Below are positions 17,374 through 27,021 of a stretch of DNA of 64,000 nt, piece after piece. Made by a program: the position numbers and the translations under genes. Positions within the stretch are counted from its first letter, which is position 1. Every line of letters begins with the position of its first letter. Source of the stretch: Pseudomonadota bacterium (lineage in GTDB: Bacteria > Pseudomonadota > Gammaproteobacteria > Burkholderiales > Ferrovaceae); the NCBI GenBank assembly GCA_021832305.1, contig JAKBLB010000004.1, forward strand, positions 1-64,000. Direction: 5' to 3'. Below the pieces are notes generated by a model. The model did not search any database and had not been told where the DNA came from. It worked only from the letters and a program-made list of their open reading frames with translations.

Positions 17374-18281
17374 TGCCGGCACATCAGGTGGCTTTGGGTG
17401 AATTGCGGCGGAATGAACCCATGAATCAACACGTCACCTGGCGCGCCGGGGGGAGGGCCCGCCAATTCTATAGGCCCCGCCACCGGGAGGACTTTCTGGA
17501 ATTTCTGCACGCCCGGCCAGCGCAGGAAACTCTGTTTTTGCTCGGGTTGGGCAGTAATCTACTGGTGCGTGAAGGGGGGATCGATGCGACTGTGGTTCAA
17601 ATGCATGGCGCATTGAAAGAGGTGACGTGGGAAGAAAAAGGTTGCCTGAAGATCGAAGCCGGCGTTCCCGCCCCCAAGGTGGCTCGCCTGGCGGCCCGCG
17701 CCGGATGCGCGGGCGCGGAGTTTCTGGCCGGGATACCGGGCACGATGGGGGGAGTGTTGGCCATGAACGCGGGATGTTATGGGGCAGAGATCTGGAACTT
17801 CGTGCACCAGGTGGAAACTGTGGATCGACAGGGCGCGCTACGGTGGAGAACCCCCGCCGATTATGACATCGGTTATCGCTCGGTCCGTCTCCGGGAAGAA
17901 TGCCGGAAAGGAACTGAAGAATGGTTTTTGTCCGCGTTGTTGCGTTTTCCGGCGGGGGATCCCGAAACCGCCAAGACGCGCATCCGCTCCTTGCTGGCGC
18001 AGCGGGTGGCTGATCAACCCCTGGAATTCCCCAATGCCGGCTCGGTTTTTCGGAATCCGGCCGGGGATTACGCGGCACGCCTCATCGAATGTTGTGGTTT
18101 CAAGGGAAAATGTATCGGGGGGGCTGAAGTGTCCCGGAAACATGCCAATTTCATTGTCAATCGGGGGCAGGCAACGGCGACGGATATAGAAACACTGATT
18201 GCAGAGATACAGTCCCGGATTCTGGCGGAAAAGGGCGTGTGTCTGCATCCGGAAGTGCGCATCGTGGGAGAAAGGTCATGA
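17370..18281 (+). CDS. murB: UDP-N-acetylenolpyruvoylglucosamine reductase
   Basis: MurB reduces UDP-GlcNAc-enolpyruvate to UDP-MurNAc with FAD and NADPH. The 303-residue protein has [12 protein letters not shown], the FAD-binding [29 protein letters not shown], and NAGSVFRNP near the C-terminus. The length and the GYRSVRL segment resemble the shorter type II enzymes rather than the 342-residue E. coli type I. It is the last mur gene of the cluster; ddl, which usually follows, is absent and ftsQ comes next. Confidence 0.95.
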   Translation: MMPAHQVALGELRRNEPMNQHVTWRAGGRARQFYRPRHREDFLEFLHARPAQETLFLLGLGSNLLVREGGIDATVVQMHGALKEVTWEEKGCLKIEAGVPAPKVARLAARAGCAGAEFLAGIPGTMGGVLAMNAGCYGAEIWNFVHQVETVDRQGALRWRTPADYDIGYRSVRLREECRKGTEEWFLSALLRFPAGDPETAKTRIRSLLAQRVADQPLEFPNAGSVFRNPAGDYAARLIECCGFKGKCIGGAEVSRKHANFIVNRGQATATDIETLIAEIQSRILAEKGVCLHPEVRIVGERS

Positions 18282-18313
18282 ATCGGGAAGCGAGGAGATC
18301 GAAGTGGCGGTAA
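18278..18313 (+). other. 11-codon mini-ORF bridging murB stop and ftsQ start
   Basis: An ATG overlaps the murB TGA in the ATGA arrangement used by almost every junction in this cluster, but the frame it opens runs for only 11 codons ([11 protein letters not shown]) to a TAA at 18311-18313. The ftsQ GTG at 18304 and its ribosome-binding site lie inside it in another frame. It may be a translational-coupling device handing ribosomes to ftsQ, a trace of a deleted gene such as ddl, or chance. No protein function is claimed. Confidence 0.4.
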
Positions 18314-19143
18314 GCGGTATTTCCTGGGACAAGAACTCGGGGACAAAAAGCGAGTTGAGACAATCCGGTCGGCAAGGCTTGTTCCGACGGCGTTCCGTCC
18401 CGGAAACACCGGGCTTTCCGGAGCGGTGCTGGGGCTGGTTGGGGATGCACCGACACGGATTGGTGGTCATGTGTCTTCTGCTGCTCTTTATCGTGGGGGT
18501 GAAACTGAGCCTGAACTGGGTGATTCATCGTCCCTTTTTTCGGATTCAGCACACGGTGATTCGTGGAAATCTGCATCAAGTCGATCAGGCATTGGTCGCC
18601 AAGGCGGCTCAACGGGTTCGGGGGGATTTCTTTACGGTGGATCTGGGTGCGGCGGCGGCAGAATTGAAAACCATCCCCTGGGTACGGGCGGTTCATTTGC
18701 ACAGGATCTGGCCCAACGCCCTGGAAGTCCAGGTGGAGGAACAAATCCCCGCCGCTTATTGGGGGGATGAGGGGCTGCTCAATATTTTCGGCGAGCCTTT
18801 TGTGGCGGACTATCTGGGGGAGTTGCCTCATTTTGTCGGACCGAGTGAGGCGGGTCCGGAAATGCTCCAGGCCTGGAATAAGTTCAATCATGACCTCAAG
18901 CCGTTGGGACGGCATGTGGAAGGCATGATGCTGAGCGAGCGGGGCGCCTGGACATTGACCCTGGATGATGGTTCGCACTGGTTGTTGGGGCGCGCGCCCA
19001 ATGCGACACGCTGGCAACGCTTTTTGAAGGTTTGGCCCGAATTGCATCAAAATGGCGTGATCCCTGCAGGCGGTACTGTGGATTTGCGTTATGCCAATGG
19101 ATTTACGGTGCGCGGTCCAAGACCCGTGTCAAAAGAGGACTGA
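18304..19143 (+). CDS. ftsQ: Cell division protein FtsQ
   Basis: FtsQ is a bitopic divisome protein linking FtsL and FtsB to the ring. The start is set at GTG 18304, preceded by GAGGAG at a 6-7 base spacing, which gives 279 residues against 276 in E. coli. It has a cytosolic tail of about 55 residues rich in Arg and Ser, one membrane helix (about residues 56-75, LVVMCLLLLFIVGVKL), a POTRA domain beginning FFRIQHTVIRGNLHQVD, and the beta domain with PWVRAVHLHRIWPNALEVQVEEQ. An open frame continues upstream into murB but carries no FtsQ features. ftsA starts 3 bases after the stop. Confidence 0.93.
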   Translation: MAVSGISWDKNSGTKSELRQSGRQGLFRRRSVPETPGFPERCWGWLGMHRHGLVVMCLLLLFIVGVKLSLNWVIHRPFFRIQHTVIRGNLHQVDQALVAKAAQRVRGDFFTVDLGAAAAELKTIPWVRAVHLHRIWPNALEVQVEEQIPAAYWGDEGLLNIFGEPFVADYLGELPHFVGPSEAGPEMLQAWNKFNHDLKPLGRHVEGMMLSERGAWTLTLDDGSHWLLGRAPNATRWQRFLKVWPELHQNGVIPAGGTVDLRYANGFTVRGPRPVSKED

Positions 19144-19146
19144 GAA

Positions 19147-20391
19147 ATGTTGACGACACACCGCGAAAACCGTTCTCTGATCATCGCTCTGGACGTGGGC
19201 ACCTCCAAAATCGTTGCGGTGGTGGCTGAGATCAATCCGGAGGGAACGGCTTACGAAATCATTGGATTCGGACAGGTGCCTTCCAAGGGTTTGCGCCGTG
19301 GCGTAGTCGTGGATATCGAGTTGGCTGTCCAATCCATCCAGCGCGTGCTTGAAGAAGCCGAGTTGATGGCCAATGTCAAAATTCGGGAAGTCATCACCGG
19401 AATTGCGGGAAGTCATGTCAGAAGCAAGAACAGCCACGGGATGGTGGCGATTCAGAACAAGGAAGTGACGCAGGGAGATGTGGAGCGGGTGTTGGAAACT
19501 GCGCGCGCGGTCAATATTCCTAATGATGAACAAGTCTTGCATGTGCTGACCCAGGAATACATCATCGATGGTCAGGAAGATGTGCGCGAACCGGTGGGAA
19601 TGAGCGGATTGCGTATGGAAGTGCGCGTGCACATCATCACGGGATCGGTCTCTGCGACTCAGAACATTATGCGGTGTATCCGGCGTTGTGGGCTGGAAGT
19701 GAGTGATTTGATCCTGCAGCCTCTGGCTTCTGCCCGGTCTGTGGTGACGCAGGATGAAAAAGATCTGGGGGTCTGTCTGGTGGACATTGGGGGGGGGACC
19801 ACGGATATCGCGGTATTCGTCAAGGGCGCCATTCGTCATACCGCCGTGATTCCTTTGGGGGGGGATCAGATCACCGGTGATATTGCCATGGCTCTGCGTA
19901 CTCCTCTGGCAGCGGCAGAGGAGATCAAGATTCAGCAGGGGTGTGCGTTGCGCCAACTGGTGGAAGGCGATCAGAAGGTGGCCGTTCCTGGGGTGGGAGA
20001 ACGGGGAATGCGTCAGATGGCACGTCAGACTTTGGTGGAGGTGATCGAACCACGAGTGGAAGAAATGTTTTCTCTGGTGCTGACCGAGTTGCGTACCAGT
20101 CGGCAGTTGGATCTGATTCCCTCTGGAGTGGTGCTGACGGGGGGCAGTAGTGCATTGGAAGGAATGCTGGAACTGGGTGAGGAGATTTTTCATGTGCCCG
20201 TGCGGTTGGGGGTGCCTTTTTACCGCGGACCGTTGGCAGATGTGGTGCGTAAACCACAGTTTGCCACGGTCATGGGATTATTGGCTTTTGGCTTTGAGGA
20301 GCATCAGAAAGCGCAGGGGGGGCGATCCAGCCTCCTGACGCTGGGGTATTCCTGGGAACGAATCAAGCACTGGTTCAAAAGTTCATTTTGA
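19147..20391 (+). CDS. ftsA: Cell division protein FtsA (actin-like)
   Basis: FtsA tethers FtsZ filaments to the inner membrane and signals to the divisome. The 414-residue actin-fold protein has the phosphate-1 loop ALDVGTSKIVAVV, the FtsA-specific 1C region after KGLRRGVVVDIE, phosphate-2 LVDIGGGTTDIAVF, and the adenosine motif LTGGSSALEG. The C-terminus ends in an amphipathic segment, WERIKHWFKSSF, the membrane-targeting sequence of the family. It follows ftsQ by 3 bases and precedes ftsZ by 39. Confidence 0.97.
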   Translation: MLTTHRENRSLIIALDVGTSKIVAVVAEINPEGTAYEIIGFGQVPSKGLRRGVVVDIELAVQSIQRVLEEAELMANVKIREVITGIAGSHVRSKNSHGMVAIQNKEVTQGDVERVLETARAVNIPNDEQVLHVLTQEYIIDGQEDVREPVGMSGLRMEVRVHIITGSVSATQNIMRCIRRCGLEVSDLILQPLASARSVVTQDEKDLGVCLVDIGGGTTDIAVFVKGAIRHTAVIPLGGDQITGDIAMALRTPLAAAEEIKIQQGCALRQLVEGDQKVAVPGVGERGMRQMARQTLVEVIEPRVEEMFSLVLTELRTSRQLDLIPSGVVLTGGSSALEGMLELGEEIFHVPVRLGVPFYRGPLADVVRKPQFATVMGLLAFGFEEHQKAQGGRSSLLTLGYSWERIKHWFKSSF

Positions 20392-20405
20392 GTGATCAAG
20401 TTGGG

Positions 20406-20411
20406 TACAAT
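20406..20411 (+). promoter_or_regulatory. Possible -10 element of a proximal ftsZ promoter
   Basis: TACAAT (5 of 6 to consensus) lies 19 bases before the ftsZ ATG in the only substantial gap between ftsA and ftsZ. No convincing -35 is present at 16-18 bases. A local ftsZ promoter would be in keeping with other proteobacteria, but this is a weak call. Confidence 0.3.
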
Positions 20412-20430
20412 CTGCGGAGAGAGGTGAGTC

Positions 20431-21585
20431 ATGGCAAACTTTGAAATTCAGGAATGTCCGATGTCGGATGCGGTGATCAAGGTCATCGGCGTGGGGGGGT
20501 GCGGAGGAAATGCCGTGGCCCATATGGTGGAACAGGGGGTATCCGGGGTCGAATTCATTGCCATGAATACCGACAGTCAGGCTCTGCGACGCAGTCGTGC
20601 GACCCATCAGGTGCAGTTGGGTGAAATCCTTACCAAGGGGTTGGGGGCCGGAGCGAATCCTGATGTGGGGCGGCAAGCAGCCCTGGCGGATCGTGAACGG
20701 ATCGCGGAAATGGTGTCCGGTGCAGATATGCTCTTCATCACAGCGGGGATGGGGGGAGGGACCGGGACCGGGGCTGCGCCCATCGTGGCTGAAATTGCCC
20801 GTGAAATGGGGATACTGACCGTCGCCGTGGTGACCAAACCTTTCGAGTTCGAAGGGCGTCGCATGAAGTCGGCGCTCGAAGGAATCGAGCAATTGTCCCA
20901 GTATGTCGATTCGTTGATCATCATTCCCAATGAGAAATTATTGCAGGTATTGGGCAATGAAGTGAGCATGCTGGAAGCCTATCAGGCTGCCAACGATGTT
21001 CTTCAGGGAGCTGTGGCCGGGATTGCGGAAGTGATCAACTGTCCGGGCATGGTCAATGTGGACTTTGCTGATGTGCGTACGGTCATGTCGGAAATGGGCG
21101 TGGCCATGATGGGTTCTGCCAAGGTTGGCGGCATCGATCGGGCAAACATGGCTGCTCAACAGGCCATTGCCAGCCCCTTGCTGGAAGATGTGAACCTGAC
21201 TGGGGCGCGCGGTGTGCTGGTGAATATCACGGCCAGTGCCAGCATGAAGTTGAAGGAAGTCCACGATGTCATGAACACGATCCGTTCCTTTACGGCAGAG
21301 GATGCAACGGTGATTTTTGGCAGCGTGGTCGATGAAACGATGGGTGATGAATTGCGGGTCACCATCGTCGCGACGGGCCTGGGGGGGAGTGCGCGGCGAG
21401 CGCAGAAGCCATTGACCGTGGTCAGGACAGGGACGGATAATGCGCCCCTGATTCTAGGGCAGGAAGGAACCCACACTTCTGTGATCCGCACGGCCCGCAA
21501 TAGCCACAATGTGGTGGAAGCCATGCGCGAAAATGGCGTGGATCTCTACGATATCCCCGCATTCCTCAGGAAGCAGGCAGATTAG
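20431..21585 (+). CDS. ftsZ: Cell division GTPase FtsZ
   Basis: FtsZ is the tubulin-like GTPase that forms the division ring. The 384-residue protein has [10 protein letters not shown] at the N-terminus, AMNTDSQAL, the tubulin signature GGGTGTG (108-114), the synergy-loop region [15 protein letters not shown], a short linker, and the conserved C-terminal peptide [11 protein letters not shown] that binds FtsA and ZipA. GGAGAGAGGTGAG directly upstream is an ample ribosome-binding region, fitting high expression. lpxC follows after 28 bases. Confidence 0.98.
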   Translation: MANFEIQECPMSDAVIKVIGVGGCGGNAVAHMVEQGVSGVEFIAMNTDSQALRRSRATHQVQLGEILTKGLGAGANPDVGRQAALADRERIAEMVSGADMLFITAGMGGGTGTGAAPIVAEIAREMGILTVAVVTKPFEFEGRRMKSALEGIEQLSQYVDSLIIIPNEKLLQVLGNEVSMLEAYQAANDVLQGAVAGIAEVINCPGMVNVDFADVRTVMSEMGVAMMGSAKVGGIDRANMAAQQAIASPLLEDVNLTGARGVLVNITASASMKLKEVHDVMNTIRSFTAEDATVIFGSVVDETMGDELRVTIVATGLGGSARRAQKPLTVVRTGTDNAPLILGQEGTHTSVIRTARNSHNVVEAMRENGVDLYDIPAFLRKQAD

Positions 21586-21613
21586 TCGGAATAGAAACGT
21601 TTATACTGGGAGC

Positions 21614-22537
21614 ATGGGACAACAGCGCACACTCAGGTCTTCCGTCCGAACCAGCGGCGTGGGACTTCATACAGGAGTCAAGGTGGAAGTCAACCTCTGT
21701 CCGGCGGGGGTGGATCAGGGGATTCGTTTCATTCGAACCGACTTGCCTGGACGCCCCGAGGTCCCTGCCTTGGCGGATTTTGTTACGGATACCCGCCTGT
21801 CCACCCTGATCGAGCAGGGTGAGGCCAGGGTCAGTACGGTGGAACATTTGATGTCCGCGTTGGCGGGTTTGGGCGTGGACAATGCCCGAATAGAAATTTC
21901 AGGGCCGGAAGTACCCATTTTGGATGGGAGTTCGGCTCCTTTCGTTTTTTTGCTACAGTCCACCGGCTTGGTGGAACAGTCTGCGCCGCGCCGTTATATC
22001 CGGATTCTCGAACCGTTGGAAGTGACGCAGGGCGATAAGGTGGCACGTTTTGAACCCTATGACGGATTTCGCGTCACCTATGAGGGACATTTCGATCATC
22101 CTGCCATCACTGCGACGGGGTCCTCCGTGACCGTGGACTTTACGAATACCTCTTACGTCCGCGAGGTGGCGCGGGCACGAACCTTTGGCTTTACGCGCGA
22201 AGTGGAGTATCTGCGCCACCAGGGGTTGGCGTTGGGGGGGAGCATGGACAATGCGATCGTGATGGACGAATTCCGGGTACTCAACGCGGATGGCCTGCGT
22301 TATGCCGACGAATTTTTGAGGCATAAGATACTGGATGCGGTAGGCGATCTTTATCTGTTGGGACACCCGCTGATCGGTTCGTTTACCGGTTTCAAATCGG
22401 GACACGCGTTGAATAATCTTGCGGCACGCGCCTTGTGGTCCCGGCGTCCGGCCTGGGCCTGGGTGACCTTGGCCCCGGGACAACCGGCGCCTTCTTCCTT
22501 CATAGAACCTTTGCCGCAGATTCAGCCGTCTTTTTGA
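21614..22537 (+). CDS. lpxC: UDP-3-O-acyl-N-acetylglucosamine deacetylase
   Basis: LpxC removes the acetyl group from UDP-3-O-acyl-GlcNAc, the committed and zinc-dependent step of lipid A synthesis. The 307-residue protein starts [18 protein letters not shown]. Zinc ligands are seen in [12 protein letters not shown] and in [21 protein letters not shown], which also carries the catalytic His and Asp. The ATG at 21614 matches the usual start; the frame continues upstream into the end of ftsZ without meaning. GGGAG lies very close to the ATG, and a TATACT just upstream might be a local -10. Its end overlaps the end of dciA on the other strand by 16 bases. Confidence 0.96.
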   Translation: MGQQRTLRSSVRTSGVGLHTGVKVEVNLCPAGVDQGIRFIRTDLPGRPEVPALADFVTDTRLSTLIEQGEARVSTVEHLMSALAGLGVDNARIEISGPEVPILDGSSAPFVFLLQSTGLVEQSAPRRYIRILEPLEVTQGDKVARFEPYDGFRVTYEGHFDHPAITATGSSVTVDFTNTSYVREVARARTFGFTREVEYLRHQGLALGGSMDNAIVMDEFRVLNADGLRYADEFLRHKILDAVGDLYLLGHPLIGSFTGFKSGHALNNLAARALWSRRPAWAWVTLAPGQPAPSSFIEPLPQIQPSF

Positions 22538-22962
22538 AGGAGACCGCGCTGGCGGAGCAGGGAATGAATGGCGTTCTGCAGGGGGGAGGGGGTCAACGTC
22601 TCAGCCAGATCTGCAAATTCCCGCAAGGTACGGACCGTGAGATCCTGTGTGCAGGATAGAGGAGGGCGAGTGACGGCAGGACGCATGGAGACTTTCAGAG
22701 CAGGGGAGGGCGCAAGGCCCAGTCTGGTCCCCAGTGAGGGGCCGAGTTGTCGTAAGCGTGCGGCCACCGCGTTGAGGGAGGTTTCCACGCGGAGTACGGT
22801 CCCGTTTTCTTCCAGGCGGGTGATGTGGGCCAACCCCCTCAATTCCTGGGGAAGGCATTGTTGAAAACGGTGGTTCAACTCCCGGACCTGCTCGATCCTC
22901 GGTAGATGAACTGCCAAACTTTCCTGTTGGTTAAGAAGATGTGACAAGGATAAAAATGGCAT
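22522..22962 (-). CDS. dciA: DUF721 / DciA-family protein
   Basis: DciA-type DUF721 proteins assist loading of the DnaB replicative helicase in bacteria lacking DnaC. The 146-residue protein is small and basic, with the DUF721 core [14 protein letters not shown] followed by [22 protein letters not shown], which is the KH-like fold region, and a variable C-terminal tail. The ATG at 22962 is preferred; the frame also opens at a TTG twelve codons upstream. A DUF721 gene convergent with lpxC and divergent from secA is common in Betaproteobacteria. The family assignment is firm; the helicase-loading role is inferred from the family. Confidence 0.8.
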   Translation of the reverse strand: MPFLSLSHLLNQQESLAVHLPRIEQVRELNHRFQQCLPQELRGLAHITRLEENGTVLRVETSLNAVAARLRQLGPSLGTRLGLAPSPALKVSMRPAVTRPPLSCTQDLTVRTLREFADLAETLTPSPLQNAIHSLLRQRGLLQKDG

Positions 22963-23034
22963 GGCAAGGTACGCGCTCACAGCGAAAAAGAGTCTCAAGC
23001 CCCGTCAGTTTACCCTGGTTTTGTCCCCACTCTC

Positions 23035-23043
23035 TGGTAGAAT
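23035..23043 (+). promoter_or_regulatory. Candidate extended -10 promoter for secA
   Basis: TGGTAGAAT is an extended -10 element placed 27 bases before the secA ATG; transcription would begin near 23050. No matching -35 is evident. The surrounding 12-mer CTCTGGTAGAAT is identical to that preceding rnpB. Confidence 0.45.
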
Positions 23044-23070
23044 CACGGTTTTACTGTCTGCCCATGCGCC

Positions 23071-25794
23071 ATGTTGACCTCCGTCCTCAAGAAGATTTTT
23101 GGCAGTCGTAATGAACGTCTGCTCAAACAATACCGAAAGATCGTGGCGCGCATCAATGCGCTGGAAAGCGATGCACAGGGGTGGGATGATGCGACCCTGC
23201 AGGGCGCAACTGAACGTTTTCGTCAGCGTCTGAAAGCGGGAGAAACTCTCGATGCGTTGTTGCCCGAGGCTTTTGCGGTGGTGCGAGAGGCTGCACACCG
23301 TGTTCTGGGGATGCGTCACTTTGACGTACAACTTCTGGGTGGATTGGCGCTGCATGACGGAAAGATTGCGGAAATGCGTACCGGGGAAGGAAAAACCCTG
23401 GTGTCCACCTTACCTGCCTACCTCAATGCATTGACGGGGAAGGGGGTCCATGTGGTCACCGTGAACGATTATCTGGCGCGTCGTGATGCGGAATGGATGG
23501 GGCGTATTCACCGCTTTCTGGGATTGTCCGTCGGAGTCAACCTGTCCCAGATGAGTCACGAAGACAAGGTGACCGCCTATGCCGCCGACATTACCTATGG
23601 GACCAACAATGAATTTGGTTTCGACTATTTGCGCGACAACATGGTGTCCCAGGTGGGGGAGCGGGTACAGCGTCCACTGCATTTTGCCATTGTGGACGAG
23701 GTGGATTCGATCCTGATCGATGAGGCCCGTACCCCCTTGATCATCTCCGGGCAGTCCGAAGACAATACCACGCTGTATCTGCGGATCAACCAGTTGATTC
23801 CGGCATTGCAACCACAGGCCACGGAAGAGGGAGAAGGGGATTATTGGGTCGATCTCAAGGCGCATTCGGTCACACTTTCGGAGCAGGGCCACGAGCGAGC
23901 AGAAAATCTCCTGAGCGAGGCCGGACTGTTGCCGGAGGGCACCAGTTTGTACGATCCTGCCCATATTTTGCTCATGCATCATGTATACGCAGGGTTGCGT
24001 GCGCATGCACTGTACCATCGCGACCAGCACTACGTGATCCAGAACGGAGAAGTTGTGATCGTGGATGAATTCACGGGGCGTATGATGCCGGGGCGCCGTT
24101 GGTCCGAAGGGATTCATCAGGCCATTGAAGCCAAGGAACAGGTGGATATTCAGAATGAATCTCAAACCCTGGCCTCCATCACTTTCCAGAATTATTTCCG
24201 ACTCTACGAAAAATTGGCGGGAATGACGGGGACTGCTGATACCGAGGCATTCGAATTCCAGCATATCTATGGCTTGGAAACCGTTTTGATTCCTCCGCAT
24301 CGCATGCTCAAACGGCAGGATCGGATGGACCAGGTGTTTCGCAGCGTGCGCGAAAAGTTTCAGGCTATCGTAGCGGATGTTCGGGACTGTCATCAACGTG
24401 GTCAGCCGGTTTTGGTGGGGACGACGTCCATTGAGGCTTCCGAACTGGTTTCGCGCCTGTTGCAACAGGAAAAATTGCCCCATCAGGTGCTGAATGCCAA
24501 GCATCATGCCCGGGAGGCCGAAATCGTGGCGCAAGCCGGGCAGCCGGGCATGATCACCATTGCGACCAATATGGCAGGGCGAGGAACGGATATCGTGTTG
24601 GGAGGGAATCCTGAAGAGGCTCAGCGAAGCATCGGGCAGGATCCTGATCTGACGCCAGAACAACGCCAGGAAAAGCAGGTTCTGCTCGAGGCTGAATGGA
24701 AAGTTCGCCATGAGCAGGTGGTGAGTTTGGGGGGGTTGCACATCATTGGAACGGAACGGCATGAATCCCGGCGCATCGACAACCAGTTGCGAGGACGTTC
24801 GGGAAGGCAGGGGGACCCCGGGTCCAGTCGTTTCTATCTGTCCCTGGAAGATCCGCTTTTGAAGATCTTTGCTTCCGATCGAGTGGCTGCCATCATGGAC
24901 CGGTTGAAAATGCCCGAAGGAGAAGCCATCGAACACCCATGGGTGACCCGTGCCATCGAAAATGCCCAACGCAAGGTGGAAGCCCGCAATTTTGATGTGC
25001 GCAAACAGTTGCTCGAATACGATGATGTGGCTAATGACCAGCGCAAGGTCATCTATGGTCAGCGCAAGGAACTACTGGAAGCTCAGGACATCGCCGCGAC
25101 CATCCAGGCCATGCGGCAGGATGTATTGACCCTCGAGGTGACTCGTGCCTTGCCACCCGATGCGCCGGAAGAACTCTGGGATATGGAGGGGTTGCAACAG
25201 GCACTACGCGAATTCTCCCTGGATTGCCCAGTCCGGGATTGGTTGAGCGCAGAGCCCACCCTTAATGATGAGCAAGTGCTGGCCAGAGTTCTGGGCATGG
25301 CGGAAGCGGCCTATCAAAACAAGATTGCGCCTATCGAATCCGCGCTTTGGTTCGGTTATGAGCGGGCTGTCATGCTGCAGGTCCTCGATTCCCATTGGCG
25401 TGAACATCTGTCCGCTCTCGATCACTTGCGTCAGGGGATACACCTGCGTGGCTATGCCCAGAAAAACCCCAAGCAGGAGTACAAGCGGGAAGCTTTTGAA
25501 CTGTTCGGCCTGATGCTCGATGCCATCAAGCGCGAAGTGACCCGGGCACTCTGTCGTGTGGAAATCACGACTTCGGAAGCCGTGGCAGAAGCCACCGAGC
25601 GGGTGGTGGAAGAGGACGAACCGGGACAGGTCAGTTATCAACATGCCGCACTGGCGGTGGGTGATTCCGAAGAGATGACGGAAAAACCCGAAATGCGTGC
25701 GCTCTCCGCAGAAGCAAGAATGCGGGTGGGACGTAATGATCCTTGCCCCTGTGGCTCGGGTAAAAAATACAAGCACTGCCACGGTAGATTGTGA
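23071..25794 (+). CDS. secA: Preprotein translocase ATPase SecA
   Basis: SecA drives secretory proteins through SecYEG. The 907-residue protein has NBD1 with the Walker A motif [10 protein letters not shown] (K108), a [20 protein letters not shown]-type box, the preprotein cross-linking domain, NBD2 with [15 protein letters not shown], the helical scaffold, and a C-terminal zinc motif CxCx8CH in [18 protein letters not shown]. Length matches E. coli (901). No SecM-like arrest gene is seen upstream; the preceding gene is the divergent dciA. argJ begins 6 bases after the stop. Confidence 0.98.
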   Translation: MLTSVLKKIFGSRNERLLKQYRKIVARINALESDAQGWDDATLQGATERFRQRLKAGETLDALLPEAFAVVREAAHRVLGMRHFDVQLLGGLALHDGKIAEMRTGEGKTLVSTLPAYLNALTGKGVHVVTVNDYLARRDAEWMGRIHRFLGLSVGVNLSQMSHEDKVTAYAADITYGTNNEFGFDYLRDNMVSQVGERVQRPLHFAIVDEVDSILIDEARTPLIISGQSEDNTTLYLRINQLIPALQPQATEEGEGDYWVDLKAHSVTLSEQGHERAENLLSEAGLLPEGTSLYDPAHILLMHHVYAGLRAHALYHRDQHYVIQNGEVVIVDEFTGRMMPGRRWSEGIHQAIEAKEQVDIQNESQTLASITFQNYFRLYEKLAGMTGTADTEAFEFQHIYGLETVLIPPHRMLKRQDRMDQVFRSVREKFQAIVADVRDCHQRGQPVLVGTTSIEASELVSRLLQQEKLPHQVLNAKHHAREAEIVAQAGQPGMITIATNMAGRGTDIVLGGNPEEAQRSIGQDPDLTPEQRQEKQVLLEAEWKVRHEQVVSLGGLHIIGTERHESRRIDNQLRGRSGRQGDPGSSRFYLSLEDPLLKIFASDRVAAIMDRLKMPEGEAIEHPWVTRAIENAQRKVEARNFDVRKQLLEYDDVANDQRKVIYGQRKELLEAQDIAATIQAMRQDVLTLEVTRALPPDAPEELWDMEGLQQALREFSLDCPVRDWLSAEPTLNDEQVLARVLGMAEAAYQNKIAPIESALWFGYERAVMLQVLDSHWREHLSALDHLRQGIHLRGYAQKNPKQEYKREAFELFGLMLDAIKREVTRALCRVEITTSEAVAEATERVVEEDEPGQVSYQHAALAVGDSEEMTEKPEMRALSAEARMRVGRNDPCPCGSGKKYKHCHGRL

Positions 25795-25800
25795 GGGGGA

Positions 25801-27018
25801 ATGCATGTGAAGGTCGATGGAAACAAGGTGCTCTACCCGGTGGCGGGCGTGTGTTTGGGAGCCGTGGCGGCGGGCATTCGAAAGATGGGACGGCTCGATT
25901 TGCTGTTGGTGACCTTGAGCGAAGGGACCAGGGTGGGCGCGGTATTTACCCGCAACCGTTTTTGTGCGGCACCCGTTCAACTCTGTCGTGAACACCTGAA
26001 CCGGGATACGCCCCGTGCCTTGATCATCAATACGGGATGTGCCAATGCAGGGACGGGTCGGGCCGGACGCGAAGATGCGGCTCAAACCTGTGCGGAAGTG
26101 GCTGCCCGACTGGGACTGAATGCCCAGGCCGTCTTGCCCTTCTCGACGGGGGTCATCCTTGAACCTCTGCCCATGAGCCCCCTTCTGGCAGGGATTCCTC
26201 TCGCCGTCGGCCAGTTGAAGGCAGACGCCTGGGAGGATGCTGCGCGCGCGATCATGACCACGGATACCTTTCCCAAGTCGGCTTCCCGTCAAATGACGTT
26301 ACAGGGACGAACGGTAACTCTGACCGGTATTTCCAAAGGGGCCGGGATGATTCGCCCCAACATGGCTACCCTGCTGAGTTTCATTGCTACCGATGCCTGT
26401 ATCTCTGCTCCATTGTTACAGCAACTGACTCGGGATGTGGCTGACCTGACTTTCAATCGCATCACGGTGGATGGAGATACATCGACCAATGATTCTTTCC
26501 TCGTCATGGCCACAGGACAGGCGGGAAATGAGGAAATCATCCGGGTGGATGGGGCATACGAACAACTGTTCGAGGCTGTGAGTGACCTGGCGCTGGAACT
26601 TGCCCACGCAATTATTCGTGATGGAGAAGGCGCCACCAAGTTCATCACGGTGCAGGTGGAAGAAGGAAGGGATGAGGCGGAGTGCCTGCAGGTGGCCTAT
26701 GCCATCAGTCATTCTCCCCTGGTCAAGACGGCTTTCTTTGCCAGCGATCCCAATCTCGGGCGAATTCTGGCCGCCATCGGGTATGCCGGGATCACGGATC
26801 TGAACGTGGAGGGGATCCGTCTGTACCTGGATGAGGTTCTGGTGTCCGAAGGGGGTGGACGAGCTTCCAGTTACCGCGAAGAAGAAGGGCAGCGTGTCAT
26901 GGCACGCCCCGAGATCACCGTTCGGGTGGTATTGGGACGGGGTACGGCCGCAGCACGGGTCTGGACTTGTGATCTGTCCCATGAATATGTCAGTATCAAC
27001 GCCGACTATCGGAGTTGA
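25801..27018 (+). CDS. argJ: Glutamate N-acetyltransferase / amino-acid acetyltransferase ArgJ
   Basis: ArgJ transfers the acetyl group from N-acetylornithine to glutamate, and in the bifunctional form also uses acetyl-CoA, in cyclic arginine synthesis. The 405-residue precursor contains the self-cleavage site [14 protein letters not shown], where Thr190 becomes the N-terminal nucleophile of the beta chain, and the [14 protein letters not shown] motif typical of the family. Whether it is mono- or bifunctional cannot be told from the sequence alone. It sits 6 bases after secA and 3 before the Nudix-ThiE gene, so co-transcription is likely. Confidence 0.95.
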   Translation: MHVKVDGNKVLYPVAGVCLGAVAAGIRKMGRLDLLLVTLSEGTRVGAVFTRNRFCAAPVQLCREHLNRDTPRALIINTGCANAGTGRAGREDAAQTCAEVAARLGLNAQAVLPFSTGVILEPLPMSPLLAGIPLAVGQLKADAWEDAARAIMTTDTFPKSASRQMTLQGRTVTLTGISKGAGMIRPNMATLLSFIATDACISAPLLQQLTRDVADLTFNRITVDGDTSTNDSFLVMATGQAGNEEIIRVDGAYEQLFEAVSDLALELAHAIIRDGEGATKFITVQVEEGRDEAECLQVAYAISHSPLVKTAFFASDPNLGRILAAIGYAGITDLNVEGIRLYLDEVLVSEGGGRASSYREEEGQRVMARPEITVRVVLGRGTAAARVWTCDLSHEYVSINADYRS

Positions 27019-27021
27019 CGG

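Noticed and set aside
21602..21607. TATACT before lpxC as a promoter
   Set aside because: It would start transcription at or after the lpxC ATG and has no -35, so it is not listed as a feature.
23410..24969. 519-codon open frame on the minus strand within secA
   Set aside because: A long shadow of secA created by codon bias; no motif, no ribosome-binding site, and secA is intact over the same region.
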